A stretch of DNA of 64,000 nt from DASZHJ01 sp035581425 (GTDB lineage: Bacteria; Pseudomonadota; Alphaproteobacteria; ATCC43930; CGMCC-115725). A program made the position numbers and the translations under genes. The stretch covers positions 1 to 64,000 of the forward strand of contig DATJVP010000123.1 in the NCBI GenBank assembly GCA_035581425.1. Direction: 5' to 3'. Below the pieces are notes generated by a model, which was not told the origin of the DNA, made no database searches, and worked only from the letters and a program-made list of their open reading frames with translations. Positions 50,888 through 58,474 of this stretch are shown here, one piece after another (position 1 is the stretch's first letter; the number at the start of each line of letters is the position of its first letter).

Positions 50888-51886
50888 ATGTCGAAGTTGA
50901 GGACGCCCTACCTGCTGTTCCTTGGCGACGCGCACGATGCGCTCGCCGCCAAGACCGCCGCCGGCGTCGCGCATTGGCGGCCGGAATGGTGTCTCGGGCA
51001 ATTGCGTCTTCCCGGCTGCAAGGCCGACCTGCATCTCAAGGATATGACGGTCGAGGCGGCTGCCGATGCCGGCTGCAAGACGGTGGTGGTCGGCGTCGCG
51101 AACCGCGGCGGCGTCATCAACGAGAACTGGATCCCCGTGCTGACGCGGGCGCTCGAGCTCGGCCTCGATCTCGCGAGCGGTCTTCATGTGCGCCTCTCGG
51201 AGGTCCCGGCGCTCCGCGCCGCAGCGGAGCGGCACGGCCGTCTCCTCGCGGACGTGCGGCATCCGACGCGCGGCTTCGAGGTCGCGAACGGCAAGCGCCG
51301 CTCGGGGAAGCGCCTCCTCACGGTTGGGACGGACTGCTCGATCGGCAAGATGTTCACGGCCCTGGCGCTCGAGAAGGAGATGCACCGGCGCGGCATGAAG
51401 GCCGACTTTCGCGCGACCGGGCAGACCGGAATTCTGATCGCAGGCGACGGCGTCTCGATCGACGCCGTGGTCTCGGATTTCGTCTCGGGTGCGGTCGAGT
51501 GGCTCTCGCCCGCCAATGCCGACGATCACTGGGACCTGATCGAGGGCCAGGGCTCGCTCTTCCACGCCTCCTATGCCGGGGTGAGTCTGGGTCTCCTGCA
51601 TGGCGCGCAACCGCAGGCGCTCGTCATGTGCCACGAGCCCACGCGCACGCACATGCGGGGCCTGCCGCACTACCCCCTGCCGAGCCTCCGCGATTGCATC
51701 GAGGCCAATCTGCGCGCGGCGCGGCTCACCTGTCCGGCGGTCGGCTGCGTCGGGATCGCGATCAACACCTCGGCACTCGACGCCTCCGCCGCAGACAGCG
51801 TCTTGAAGCAGACCGCCGACTCGTTCGGCCTTCCCTGCGTCGATCCCGTGCGCACGGGCGTGGCGGCGATCGTCGACAGGCTCTGA
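50888..51886 (+). CDS. dgcN: DUF1611-family N-acetyltransferase DgcN
   Basis: This 332-residue protein is of the DUF1611 family. It is known as DgcN, which acetylates D-glutamate in the DgcN-DgcA-ArgJ pathway of D-glutamate breakdown (from memory of the literature). Landmarks are YLLFLGDAHDALAAKTAAGV at the start, VGVANRGGVINENW near residue 61 and a P-loop-like GTDCSIGKMFTALALEKEM near 152. IEGQGSLFHASYAGVSLGLLHG is near 220. The ATG at 50888 was chosen over a longer frame. The racemase dgcA follows after eight bases. Confidence 0.83.
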   Translation: MSKLRTPYLLFLGDAHDALAAKTAAGVAHWRPEWCLGQLRLPGCKADLHLKDMTVEAAADAGCKTVVVGVANRGGVINENWIPVLTRALELGLDLASGLHVRLSEVPALRAAAERHGRLLADVRHPTRGFEVANGKRRSGKRLLTVGTDCSIGKMFTALALEKEMHRRGMKADFRATGQTGILIAGDGVSIDAVVSDFVSGAVEWLSPANADDHWDLIEGQGSLFHASYAGVSLGLLHGAQPQALVMCHEPTRTHMRGLPHYPLPSLRDCIEANLRAARLTCPAVGCVGIAINTSALDASAADSVLKQTADSFGLPCVDPVRTGVAAIVDRL

Positions 51887-51894
51887 GCGCTCCC

Positions 51895-52875
51895 GTGCGC
51901 CGACTCACGGTCCGCCAGGAGTCCTTTCCGCTCGCTCAAGCCTTCACGATCTCGCGCGGCAGCCGCACGAGCGCGGAAGTCGTGACCGCGGAGATCGGTG
52001 AGGGCTCGCATCGCGGGCGCGGCGAGGGCGTTCCCTATGCGCGTTACGGCGAGACCGTCGCGGGCGTCGTCGCGGCGTTGGAGGCGATGGCGCCTCGCAT
52101 CGTGGAAGGGCTCGACCGGGCGGCGCTGCAAGGGGAGATGCAGGCGGGCGCCGCGCGGAACGCGCTCGATGCCGCACTCTGGGATCTCGAGGCGAAGATC
52201 TCGGGGAAACCTGTCGCGCGGCTCGCAGGTCTCGATCCTCCAGGCCCGGTAACGACAGCCTATACGCTGAGCCTCGACCTACCGGAGGCGATGGGCCGGG
52301 CAGCCGCCGAGCACGCGACGCGGCCGCTCCTCAAGCTCAAGCTCACCGGCGAGGGCGATCTCGAGCGCGTGCGTGCCGTGCGGACCGCGGCGCCGAACGC
52401 GCGGCTCATCGTCGATGCCAACGAGGCCTGGAGCGCCGAGCAGTTCGAGCGCTATGCCCCCGTGCTCGCGGAGCTCGGCGTCGCGCTCATCGAGCAGCCG
52501 CTTCCCGCCGGCCGCGACGAGGCACTCGCGAGCCTTCCGCACCCGGTACCGGTCTGCGCAGACGAGAGTTGCCACACAACCGATGACCTTCCGCCTCTCG
52601 TTGGGCGCTACGAAGTCGTCAACGTGAAACTGGACAAGACAGGCGGGCTCACGGAGGCGCTGGCGCTCGCGTCGGCGGCGCGCACCCAGGGCTTTGGCCT
52701 CATGGTGGGCTGCATGGTCGGGACCTCGCTCGCGATGGCTCCTGCGATTCTGGTGGCGCAAGGTGCGGAGTTTGTCGATCTCGACGCACCTCTTTTGCTC
52801 GCACGCGACCGCCAACCCGGGCTCCGCTACGAAGGAAGCGTGCTTTTCCCGGCGAAACCAACGCTCTGGGGTTGA
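51895..52875 (+). CDS. dgcA: N-acetyl-D-glutamate racemase DgcA (enolase superfamily)
   Basis: This 326-residue enzyme is of the mandelate racemase/enolase superfamily, dipeptide-epimerase-like. Its place behind dgcN identifies it as the partner racemase. Catalytic pattern: LLKLKLTGEGD near residue 145 (the Lys-x-Lys general base), then LIVDANEAW and ALIEQPLPAGRD. VCADESCHTTDDL and VVNVKLDKTGGLTEAL follow, giving Asp, Glu, Asp metal ligands and the second Lys. The GTG start lies eight bases after the dgcN stop. The product would be N-acetyl-L-glutamate. Confidence 0.85.
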   Translation: MRRLTVRQESFPLAQAFTISRGSRTSAEVVTAEIGEGSHRGRGEGVPYARYGETVAGVVAALEAMAPRIVEGLDRAALQGEMQAGAARNALDAALWDLEAKISGKPVARLAGLDPPGPVTTAYTLSLDLPEAMGRAAAEHATRPLLKLKLTGEGDLERVRAVRTAAPNARLIVDANEAWSAEQFERYAPVLAELGVALIEQPLPAGRDEALASLPHPVPVCADESCHTTDDLPPLVGRYEVVNVKLDKTGGLTEALALASAARTQGFGLMVGCMVGTSLAMAPAILVAQGAEFVDLDAPLLLARDRQPGLRYEGSVLFPAKPTLWG

Positions 52876-52985
52876 TTCTTCAAGTTCCCCCATTACGTTT
52901 CGCACTGCGATATCAAGGGCTTTGGAAAACCAGAGTGGCAAAATTGTCACGGCCCCAATTCCTGTGCAAAACCGCAACTTTGGAC

Positions 52986-53014
52986 TTGCCAGGGGGAGAC
53001 CCGATATCCATATT
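52986..53014 (+). promoter_or_regulatory. Candidate sigma-70 promoter of the small RNA gene
   Basis: TTGCCA at 52986-52991 and CATATT at 53009-53014 are 17 bases apart. The expected start site near 53020-53022 coincides with the first hairpin of the small RNA. Confidence 0.55.
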
Positions 53015-53019
53015 GTGCA

Positions 53020-53106
53020 GTGCGGCATGGACGTTGTCCTGCCGTACGTCTTCTAGGCGTTTCCTCCCTAAACTTGGGCCGTGCGCAAGCGCGGCCCTCT
53101 TTTTTT
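53020..53106 (+). ncRNA. Alpha-r8 (suhB/MmgR) family small RNA
   Basis: A structured RNA gene of about 87 bases fills the gap between dgcA and phhA. Hairpin 1 has an 8-bp arm (53020-53027 with 53040-53047, one G-U) topped by GGAC/GTCC and a GTT loop. An unpaired stretch contains TTTCCTCCCT at 53060-53069. As I recall it, this is the ten-base core that marks the alpha-r8 family, whose Sinorhizobium member MmgR affects polyhydroxybutyrate storage. The terminator hairpin has a 9-bp stem with a GCAA tetraloop (53076-53084 with 53089-53097) and a T run to 53106. The family is Hfq-linked in rhizobia. A covariance-model search would settle the assignment. Confidence 0.75.
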
Positions 53107-53112
53107 GTCGGC

Positions 53113-53961
53113 TCAGCCCGGACTGCCGCGGTGGAGCACTCGGTCCCCGGCCTCGATCTGGCTGGGCTGCAGATCCCGCAAACGCTGGAGCGCCCGGTAA
53201 TAGGGGGTGAAGTCCGGCCGCGTTGCCTCGAAGAGTTCCTCGAAGCCGCGGATCACGAAATAGGTCTCCTGGAAATCGTCGATGCGGTAGCGCGTCCGCA
53301 TGATCCGCAGGAGATCGAAGCCCAACCGGTTGGGACGCGGGTCCTCCAGGCAATAGACGGATTCGCCCTTGGACGAGACGATGCCGGAGCCATAGATGCG
53401 CATTCCGGCCGTGGTCTCGATGAGGCCGAACTCGACGGTGTACCAATAGAGGCGCGCCAATCGCTCGAGCGCACCGAGGCGCAGCGCCTTGAGGCCGCCC
53501 TCGCCGTAGGCCTGCATGTAATCCGCGAAGACCGGATTTGTCAGCATGGGCACGTGACCGAAGAGGTCGTGGAAAACGTCAGGCTCCTGCAAATAGTCGA
53601 GCTGATCGCGGCGGCGGATGAAGCAGGTCGAGGGAAAGCGGCGGTTTGCGAGATGCTCGAAGAAGATCGCATCCGGGACGAGCCCCGGCACCGCGACGAT
53701 CGACCAGCGCGTCCGCCGCTCGAGCACGGAGTTCAGCATGCGAAAGTCCGGAATCGCGTCGGCGGCGACGCCGAGCGCCGCAACGCCCGCGAGAAACTCG
53801 TCGCAGGCGCGGCCCCTGAGGAGCGTCTCCTGGCGGCGGAACAGCGTCCGCCAGATCGCGTGCTCCTCCGCGTTATAGGCGCTCCAATCCTGGTCGATCG
53901 TGAAATCCGCACGGGAGGACCGGCCGCGGTGCCGAGTCTCCGCTGATTCGTCCGGTGTCAT
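53113..53961 (-). CDS. phhA: Phenylalanine 4-hydroxylase
   Basis: This is a monomeric pterin- and iron-dependent aromatic amino acid hydroxylase that converts phenylalanine to tyrosine. The 282-residue length fits bacterial enzymes without the regulatory domain. Iron ligands are His131 and His136 in HDLFGH and Glu177 in YWYTVEFGL. The RRFPSTCFIRRRDQLDYLQEPD stretch before them is typical. It lies on the minus strand, its stop seven bases beyond the small RNA terminator on the other strand. A pterin-recycling gene is not seen here. Confidence 0.95.
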   Translation of the reverse strand: MTPDESAETRHRGRSSRADFTIDQDWSAYNAEEHAIWRTLFRRQETLLRGRACDEFLAGVAALGVAADAIPDFRMLNSVLERRTRWSIVAVPGLVPDAIFFEHLANRRFPSTCFIRRRDQLDYLQEPDVFHDLFGHVPMLTNPVFADYMQAYGEGGLKALRLGALERLARLYWYTVEFGLIETTAGMRIYGSGIVSSKGESVYCLEDPRPNRLGFDLLRIMRTRYRIDDFQETYFVIRGFEELFEATRPDFTPYYRALQRLRDLQPSQIEAGDRVLHRGSPG

Positions 53962-53991
53962 GGAAATGACGTTGGCTGCGGAAACGCGGAT

Positions 53992-54546
53992 TCAAGGCAC
54001 GCGGGGGCGCCGATGCTCCTCGGGCCGTCCTGCGTCGCCCCCGCCGAGTGGGCGCTGCATGAGGACGCAATCGATCCATCGTCCGCGCTTATAGCCGACC
54101 GAGCGCAGCACGCCCGCGCGGGCGAAGCCCAGCGCTGCGTGCAGGCCGATGGAGGCGTCATTGCCGGTGTCACCGATGACCGCAATCATCTGGCGATAGC
54201 CAAGTGCGGTGCAGCGCTCGATGAGCGCGGCCAGAAGCGCGCGGCCAATGCCGCCGCGGGCTTGCTCGGGCGCGACATAGATCGAGTTCTCCAGCGTGAA
54301 GCGATAGGCCGAGCGCGTGCGGTAAGGCGAGGCATAGGCATAGCCCAGGACCGCCCCCGCGGCGTCCTCGGCGACCAGATAGGGGAGGCCTTTCGCGAGG
54401 ATCTCCTGGCGCCGGCGCTCGAGCTCCTGGGCATCCGGCGCCTCCTCCTCGAAGGAGCCGAAGCCATGACGGACGTGATGAGCGTATATGGCCGCGATCG
54501 CAGCCATGTCGGAGGGGCGGGAGTCGCGAACCGCGACTGCGATCAT
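53992..54546 (-). CDS. GNAT N-acetyltransferase (phosphinothricin-acetyltransferase-like)
   Basis: This 184-residue acetyltransferase is of the GNAT fold. The acetyl-CoA motif is APEQARGGIGRALLAALIERC near residue 100. The early VRDSRPSDMAAIAAIYAHHVRHGFGSFEEEAPD and the late GLHAALGFARAGVLRSVGYKRGRWID match the Pat/Bar group, which acetylates L-phosphinothricin and methionine analogues. The ATG at 54546 overlaps the stop of the upstream amidohydrolase gene (ATGA). The natural substrate is not known. Confidence 0.88.
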   Translation of the reverse strand: MIAVAVRDSRPSDMAAIAAIYAHHVRHGFGSFEEEAPDAQELERRRQEILAKGLPYLVAEDAAGAVLGYAYASPYRTRSAYRFTLENSIYVAPEQARGGIGRALLAALIERCTALGYRQMIAVIGDTGNDASIGLHAALGFARAGVLRSVGYKRGRWIDCVLMQRPLGGGDAGRPEEHRRPRVP

Positions 54547-55433
54547 GCCGCCTTGAGCTGACGCGGCTCGAGCGCGGTCAGGGCCGCGAGCACGTCGCGC
54601 ATGTCGGCCGCGAGCTGGCGCAGGAAGGGCTTCCGCTCCATGCTGCGCTCGTCCATGTAGAGCGCGCGATTGAGCTCGATCTGGAGGCAGTGCCGGCCGC
54701 TCTGCGGCGCGCCGTAATGGACAGTGGTGAAGCCGCCGGCATAGGGCGCGTTCCGCGCGACGCGATAGCCCTTGGCCGCGAGTACCCGCTGCGCGGTCTC
54801 CGTCACCGCGGGGTGACAAGCGGTTCCGTGGCAGTCCCCGAGCACGATGTCGATGCCGCTCCGCCGGAATTCGCGCTCGCCCGGCCCGGCGGTCGAGGGC
54901 ATGGAATGGCAGTCCACCAGGAGATAGCCTCCGAAGCGCTCGCGGGTCGCCGTCAGGAGCTGACGCAGCGCCTGATGATAGGGCCGATAGAGCCTCTCGA
55001 TCCGCTGTAGCGCGTCGGCGACGGAGAGCTTCCGCGCGTAGATCTCGTCGCCGGTTGCGACGACGCGCGCGATGGTGCCGAGTCCGACTTGGACGCGGGG
55101 CGAGCGGCTGTTGACGTAGTCCGGCAGCGCGTCCTCGAACATCAGGGGATCGAGCTCGAAAGGCTCGCGGTTGGGATCGAGATAGGCGCGCGGGAAGCGC
55201 GCGCTGAGGAGCGGCGCGCCGAGCTCGAGGCACCCCCCGAAAATCTCGTCGACGAAGCTGTCCTCGGAGCGGCGAAGCGTCAGGGGGTCGAGGCGGGAGG
55301 CCGCCAGGAACTCCGCCGGGTACTCGCTGCCGCTATGGGGCGAGGCGCAGACGAGGGGTGCCTGCTGCTCCGCGGGTGCGGCCACCGCAATCGGCGGCTC
55401 GACCGCCGCACTCGTCTCGAATCGCCCTTCCAT
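54543..55433 (-). CDS. N-formylglutamate amidohydrolase family protein
   Basis: This 296-residue zinc-dependent hydrolase is of the N-formylglutamate amidohydrolase (HutG-like) family. Recognisable motifs are VCASPHSGSEYPAEFL near residue 30, ARFPRAYLDPNREPFELD near 78 and LLVDCHSMPS near 172. NAPYAGGFTTVHYG and CLQIELNRALYMDE lie near the end. The Glu and His positions of the family are in place. Histidine breakdown genes are not nearby; the acetyltransferase gene is translationally coupled behind it. Acylated amino acids are the likely substrates. Confidence 0.87.
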   Translation of the reverse strand: MEGRFETSAAVEPPIAVAAPAEQQAPLVCASPHSGSEYPAEFLAASRLDPLTLRRSEDSFVDEIFGGCLELGAPLLSARFPRAYLDPNREPFELDPLMFEDALPDYVNSRSPRVQVGLGTIARVVATGDEIYARKLSVADALQRIERLYRPYHQALRQLLTATRERFGGYLLVDCHSMPSTAGPGEREFRRSGIDIVLGDCHGTACHPAVTETAQRVLAAKGYRVARNAPYAGGFTTVHYGAPQSGRHCLQIELNRALYMDERSMERKPFLRQLAADMRDVLAALTALEPRQLKAA

Positions 55434-55559
55434 GGCAAGGAGATTACGGGGAAGCGACGGCGCCTGTCACGAGCCCTGTTGCCGTGTATGCGAGCATTAA
55501 CTTTCTGTTTGTGCTTTTCGGGGTATGGCTCGGGCGGCCTCGAAGGGCTACGCATAACC

Positions 55560-55919
55560 ATGGCGCGCATCTTGCTGGCGGAGGACGACGACAACCTCCG
55601 GCGATTCCTCGGCCGCGGCCTCGTGCGCGCTGGCCACACCGTGCTTTCTGCCGCCGACGGAGAGCAGGCGCTTGCCCTCGTCCTCGCGGAGCCCATCGAC
55701 CTCCTACTGGCAGACGTGGTGATGCCCGGCCTGGACGGCATCGAGCTCGCGCGCCGCGCGAGCGAGCGCTGGCCAAATCTCCGCGTCATGTTCATCACGG
55801 GTTTCGCCGCGGTTGCGCTCCGCGAGCGCGAGATCGGCCGCCGCGCCGCCAAGGTCCTCGCCAAGCCATTCCACCTCCGCCAGCTCGTCGAGGAAGTCGA
55901 CCGCATCCTCGCGGCGTGA
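55560..55919 (+). CDS. cpdR: Single-domain response regulator CpdR
   Basis: This is a stand-alone receiver domain of 119 residues. The sequence MARILLAEDDDNLRRFL at the start and VMFITGFAAVALRE near 77 closely match CpdR of alphaproteobacteria. CpdR steers ClpXP proteolysis of CtrA and other cell-cycle proteins in Caulobacter when unphosphorylated. The phospho-acceptor is Asp52, the acidic pocket Asp9-Asp10, the switch Thr80 and the Lys102 of AKPF. The ATG at 55560 was chosen by this match. In known systems the CckA-ChpT relay phosphorylates it. Confidence 0.9.
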   Translation: MARILLAEDDDNLRRFLGRGLVRAGHTVLSAADGEQALALVLAEPIDLLLADVVMPGLDGIELARRASERWPNLRVMFITGFAAVALREREIGRRAAKVLAKPFHLRQLVEEVDRILAA

Positions 55920-55975
55920 AGGGCGCTCAGGCTTGCCAGTCCCGGCAATTTGCGTTACATCGCCGTTCCCTTCGG

Positions 55976-56050
55976 GGGCACGTAGCTCAGCGGGAGAGCA
56001 CCGCCTTGACATGGCGGGGGTCACAGGTTCAATCCCTGTCGTGCCCACCA
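55976..56050 (+). tRNA. tRNA-Val (GAC)
   Basis: A complete cloverleaf is present: 7-bp acceptor (55976-55982 with 56040-56046), discriminator A and encoded CCA at 56048-56050. The D-arm is GCTC/GAGC. The anticodon stem CCGCC/GGCGG closes the loop TTGACAT, giving anticodon GAC for valine. The T-arm is ACAGG/CCTGT with TTCAATC. The 3-prime side borders a decayed mobile region. Confidence 0.95.
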
Positions 56051-56173
56051 TTTTCCGAGCGCGCTCCACTCTCAGATGTCGTCATGCCCGGGCTTGTCCC
56101 ACGAAGGGGCGGGACAATGCGCCGTGCGCCCTCCGACGCGCTCCCTTCGGTCGCTTGCTCAGGATGAGGAGTT

Positions 56174-56400
56174 TTCCTGCCGGAATGTCCTGGGTCATGG
56201 ACCCATAATGCCTGGGCCAGAGGCGGACGGCGGCGAGCTTGAGCATGCCGAGGAAGTTGGAGGCGTGCTTTTCATAACGCGTGGCGACACGGCGGCAATG
56301 CTTGATCCTGTTGAAGAACCGCTCGATGCGATTTCGTTCTCGGTAGAGCGCGGCGCGGCGCGATCCCCTATTGAGCTTTTTCTCGAGGGCGGTTCTACGC
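56174..56400 (-). pseudogene. IS5-family transposase remnant (C-terminal part)
   Basis: Translating the minus strand from about 56400 down gives LYRERNRIERFFNRIKHCRR, then VATRYEKHASNFLGMLKLAAVRLW, near the C terminus. This is the catalytic-Glu region of IS5-type (DDE) transposases. The reading frame stays open beyond both ends without a start or the two earlier catalytic Asp blocks. So only the last third of the transposase survives. No matching terminal inverted repeats were found. Confidence 0.72.
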
Positions 56401-56534
56401 TCTAGGGCTATTAAGCGGCGATGCGAGCGATGGCACCCAAATTGACTGTTGGTGGCGTCTATCCAAGCGAAGCTCGGTTGGGATTGTCGGTTGCGAGCTT
56501 GCGACTGCTTTTCAAGATTTGGCCGGTTCGCTAT

Positions 56535-56551
56535 ATAGATTTGCGATCTAT
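56535..56551. repeat. Short palindrome upstream of the AMP-ligase gene
   Basis: ATAGAT and ATCTAT flank TTGCG as exact inverted copies, in a low-GC patch 52 bases before the ligase start. A TATAGA-like -10 overlaps it. It could be an operator or part of the promoter. The rest of 56401-56603 holds no gene I can recognise. Confidence 0.35.
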
Positions 56552-56603
56552 CGCGTCTTTCAAGGAAGCGACGTCGCTTTCCGAGTAGATTGTGCTCTCG
56601 TCA

Positions 56604-58058
56604 ATGACTCCCGACTATATTGCATTTCACGCGGCCGAGCGGCCGAACGCCGTCGCTGTCATCGACAGTGGCCGCGAGGTCACATACCGCGAGTTCGACC
56701 GCCATATCGCGAACGTCGCCGCCGGCTTGCGGGAGTTCGGTCTGCCTCGCGGGGGAATTGCGGCGATCGAGTGCGAGGATCTCTACGCGCATTGGCTGCT
56801 GCTGCTCGCGTTCGAGCGGTTGGGTGTCGGTACTGCCTCGCTCGGTCCGAATGGCGCTGAAAGGTACGGTCAGTTCTTTCCGCTCTTCGACTTCATCGTC
56901 TCGCAGCACCCACCGGCTGGGGAGTTATTGCGACGCCACCATACGATTACCGCCGCCTGGATCAAATCTCTCCTCTCTGCAGACAACGAGCGCATGCCGG
57001 GTGAGATCGTGCAAGCGGACGAAGATCGGCTGCGTATCGGCTTCACTTCGGGCACGACCGGTGCTCTGAAGGCAGTCGCGTACTCCCGGCGCGCGTTCGA
57101 AGGCCACATCAATAAATGGGTCTGGCGCTGCGGTCTATCATCGGAGGCACGGTATCTCATTACGATACCGTTCACCGTCGAGGGCGCTTACCATCATGCC
57201 ACGGCGTGCATTCGCGCGGGTGGGACGGCCGTTCTCGAAAGTTCGAGTGAGGATGTTGGCGAACTGCTGACGCGTCATGGGATCTCCCAGGTCACGCTAT
57301 TCCCGCTTCAGCTTAAGCGCATCCTCGATCGGCTGCCGTCCGATTACATAAAGCCGAGAAGCCTGACCATTACGACCTTAGGCAGTGCCCTATCCCCCGC
57401 GCTCAGAGCGAGAGCCACGACGCGATTGGCAAACCAAGTCTACGAAACTTACGGCTGCAATGAGATCGGCTTCGTCTGCTCCACAGCCGGTGATGGTGGT
57501 ATTCGTGGAGGCGCCATCTTTCCTGGGGTCCAAGTTGAGATAGTCGATGAGCACGACCGATCCGTCGAGATCGGACAGATCGGCCGAATAAGGCTCAAAT
57601 CCGATACCATGGTCGGAGGCTACCTCGGAAATCCTCAGGCTACGAAAGGGATGTTTCGCGACGGCTGGTTTTATCCAGGCGACCTCGGAGCCTTGCGAGC
57701 GCCGAGGCGGCTGGCCGTCACCGGACGGGAGGATGAACTGCTGAACATTGGTGGCACAAAGGTTCAGGCAACGGAGGTGGAGGCCTATATCGCCGCGCAC
57801 ACGGCCGTCTCCGAGGTCGCCGTTTGCGCCCTCGTCAATGCTGATGGAGTTGGGGAATTGTGGATCGCGGTCTCGGGTGCCGAGATTACGGACGATATTC
57901 TAATGCAGCGGATTTATGATGCGACTCGGCATTGGCCTCTCGGATTATTCCACGTGGTCAGGCTCTCGCATATCCCGAGAACCGCGACAGGAAAAATCGA
58001 GCGATCGACCCTGCAGAAAACGTTAGCTGCATCTTCGCCTCGCACTGCACCCGGCTAG
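56604..58058 (+). CDS. AMP-forming acyl-CoA synthetase/ligase, probably acquired
   Basis: This 484-residue enzyme of the AMP-dependent synthetase superfamily has all core motifs: FTSGTTGALKAV near residue 151, YETYGCNEIGF near 276 and GWFYPGDLGAL near 352. The hinge is TGREDELLNIGG, and the catalytic Lys is in PRTATGKIER near the end. GC and codon use are visibly lower than in neighbouring genes, and it lies between a transposase remnant and a decayed transporter gene, so recent gain is likely. The start could also be a GTG at 56592; neither has a good ribosome binding site. The acid substrate is unknown. Confidence 0.83.
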   Translation: MTPDYIAFHAAERPNAVAVIDSGREVTYREFDRHIANVAAGLREFGLPRGGIAAIECEDLYAHWLLLLAFERLGVGTASLGPNGAERYGQFFPLFDFIVSQHPPAGELLRRHHTITAAWIKSLLSADNERMPGEIVQADEDRLRIGFTSGTTGALKAVAYSRRAFEGHINKWVWRCGLSSEARYLITIPFTVEGAYHHATACIRAGGTAVLESSSEDVGELLTRHGISQVTLFPLQLKRILDRLPSDYIKPRSLTITTLGSALSPALRARATTRLANQVYETYGCNEIGFVCSTAGDGGIRGGAIFPGVQVEIVDEHDRSVEIGQIGRIRLKSDTMVGGYLGNPQATKGMFRDGWFYPGDLGALRAPRRLAVTGREDELLNIGGTKVQATEVEAYIAAHTAVSEVAVCALVNADGVGELWIAVSGAEITDDILMQRIYDATRHWPLGLFHVVRLSHIPRTATGKIERSTLQKTLAASSPRTAPG

Positions 58059-58280
58059 AATTCTGTGTTTGCCACGACGCCGCGGTGCCGCGACAAGGAT
58101 GGATTGGTCCGCAGTTAAAAGCGGCTATGCCGCTGATGTGTTGCCATCGCCGCCTTTGACCCGCGGCCGACCTCCGATGAGGCGGAGCCGCGCCTACGTA
58201 TTCTCGCACCCCCTGACTGGTCCTCGTCAATTCGGTATCCTGCAATCGGGCTTGTGGTGGGCCAAAAGCAATTCGACCGA

Positions 58281-58430
58281 TTGCGACGGCGGGCGTTCAT
58301 TGCGCTTCTCGGTGGGGCGGCGGCGTGGCCGGTGGCCGCGCGGGCGCAGCAAGCAACTGGGATACGACGGGTGGGCGTATTCGTGTATTTCAGGGAAGAC
58401 GACGCGACGAAGGGAGCGCGTCGAAGGACG
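58281..58430 (+). pseudogene. 5-prime fragment of a PF04392-type substrate-binding protein gene
   Basis: LRRRAFIALLGGAAAWPVAA followed by RAQQ and IRRVGVFVYFRED is the N terminus of an ABC_sub_bind protein, the most common form of this leader in Hyphomicrobiales. After about 45 codons the similarity ends. The remaining 3-prime 80% of the gene is missing, replaced by the convergent TPR gene. The stretch 58059-58280 before it contains no gene I can see. Confidence 0.6.
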
Positions 58431-58474
58431 CAGGGCGTGTCCGCAGTCCGGCGCCGCGCGTGCGGAATAAGCGC

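Noticed and set aside
55976..58474. Integrative element with att repeats at tRNA-Val
   Set aside because: No copy of the tRNA 3-prime end was found downstream to 58474 and no integrase gene is present. Only remnants of an IS5-type transposase are seen.
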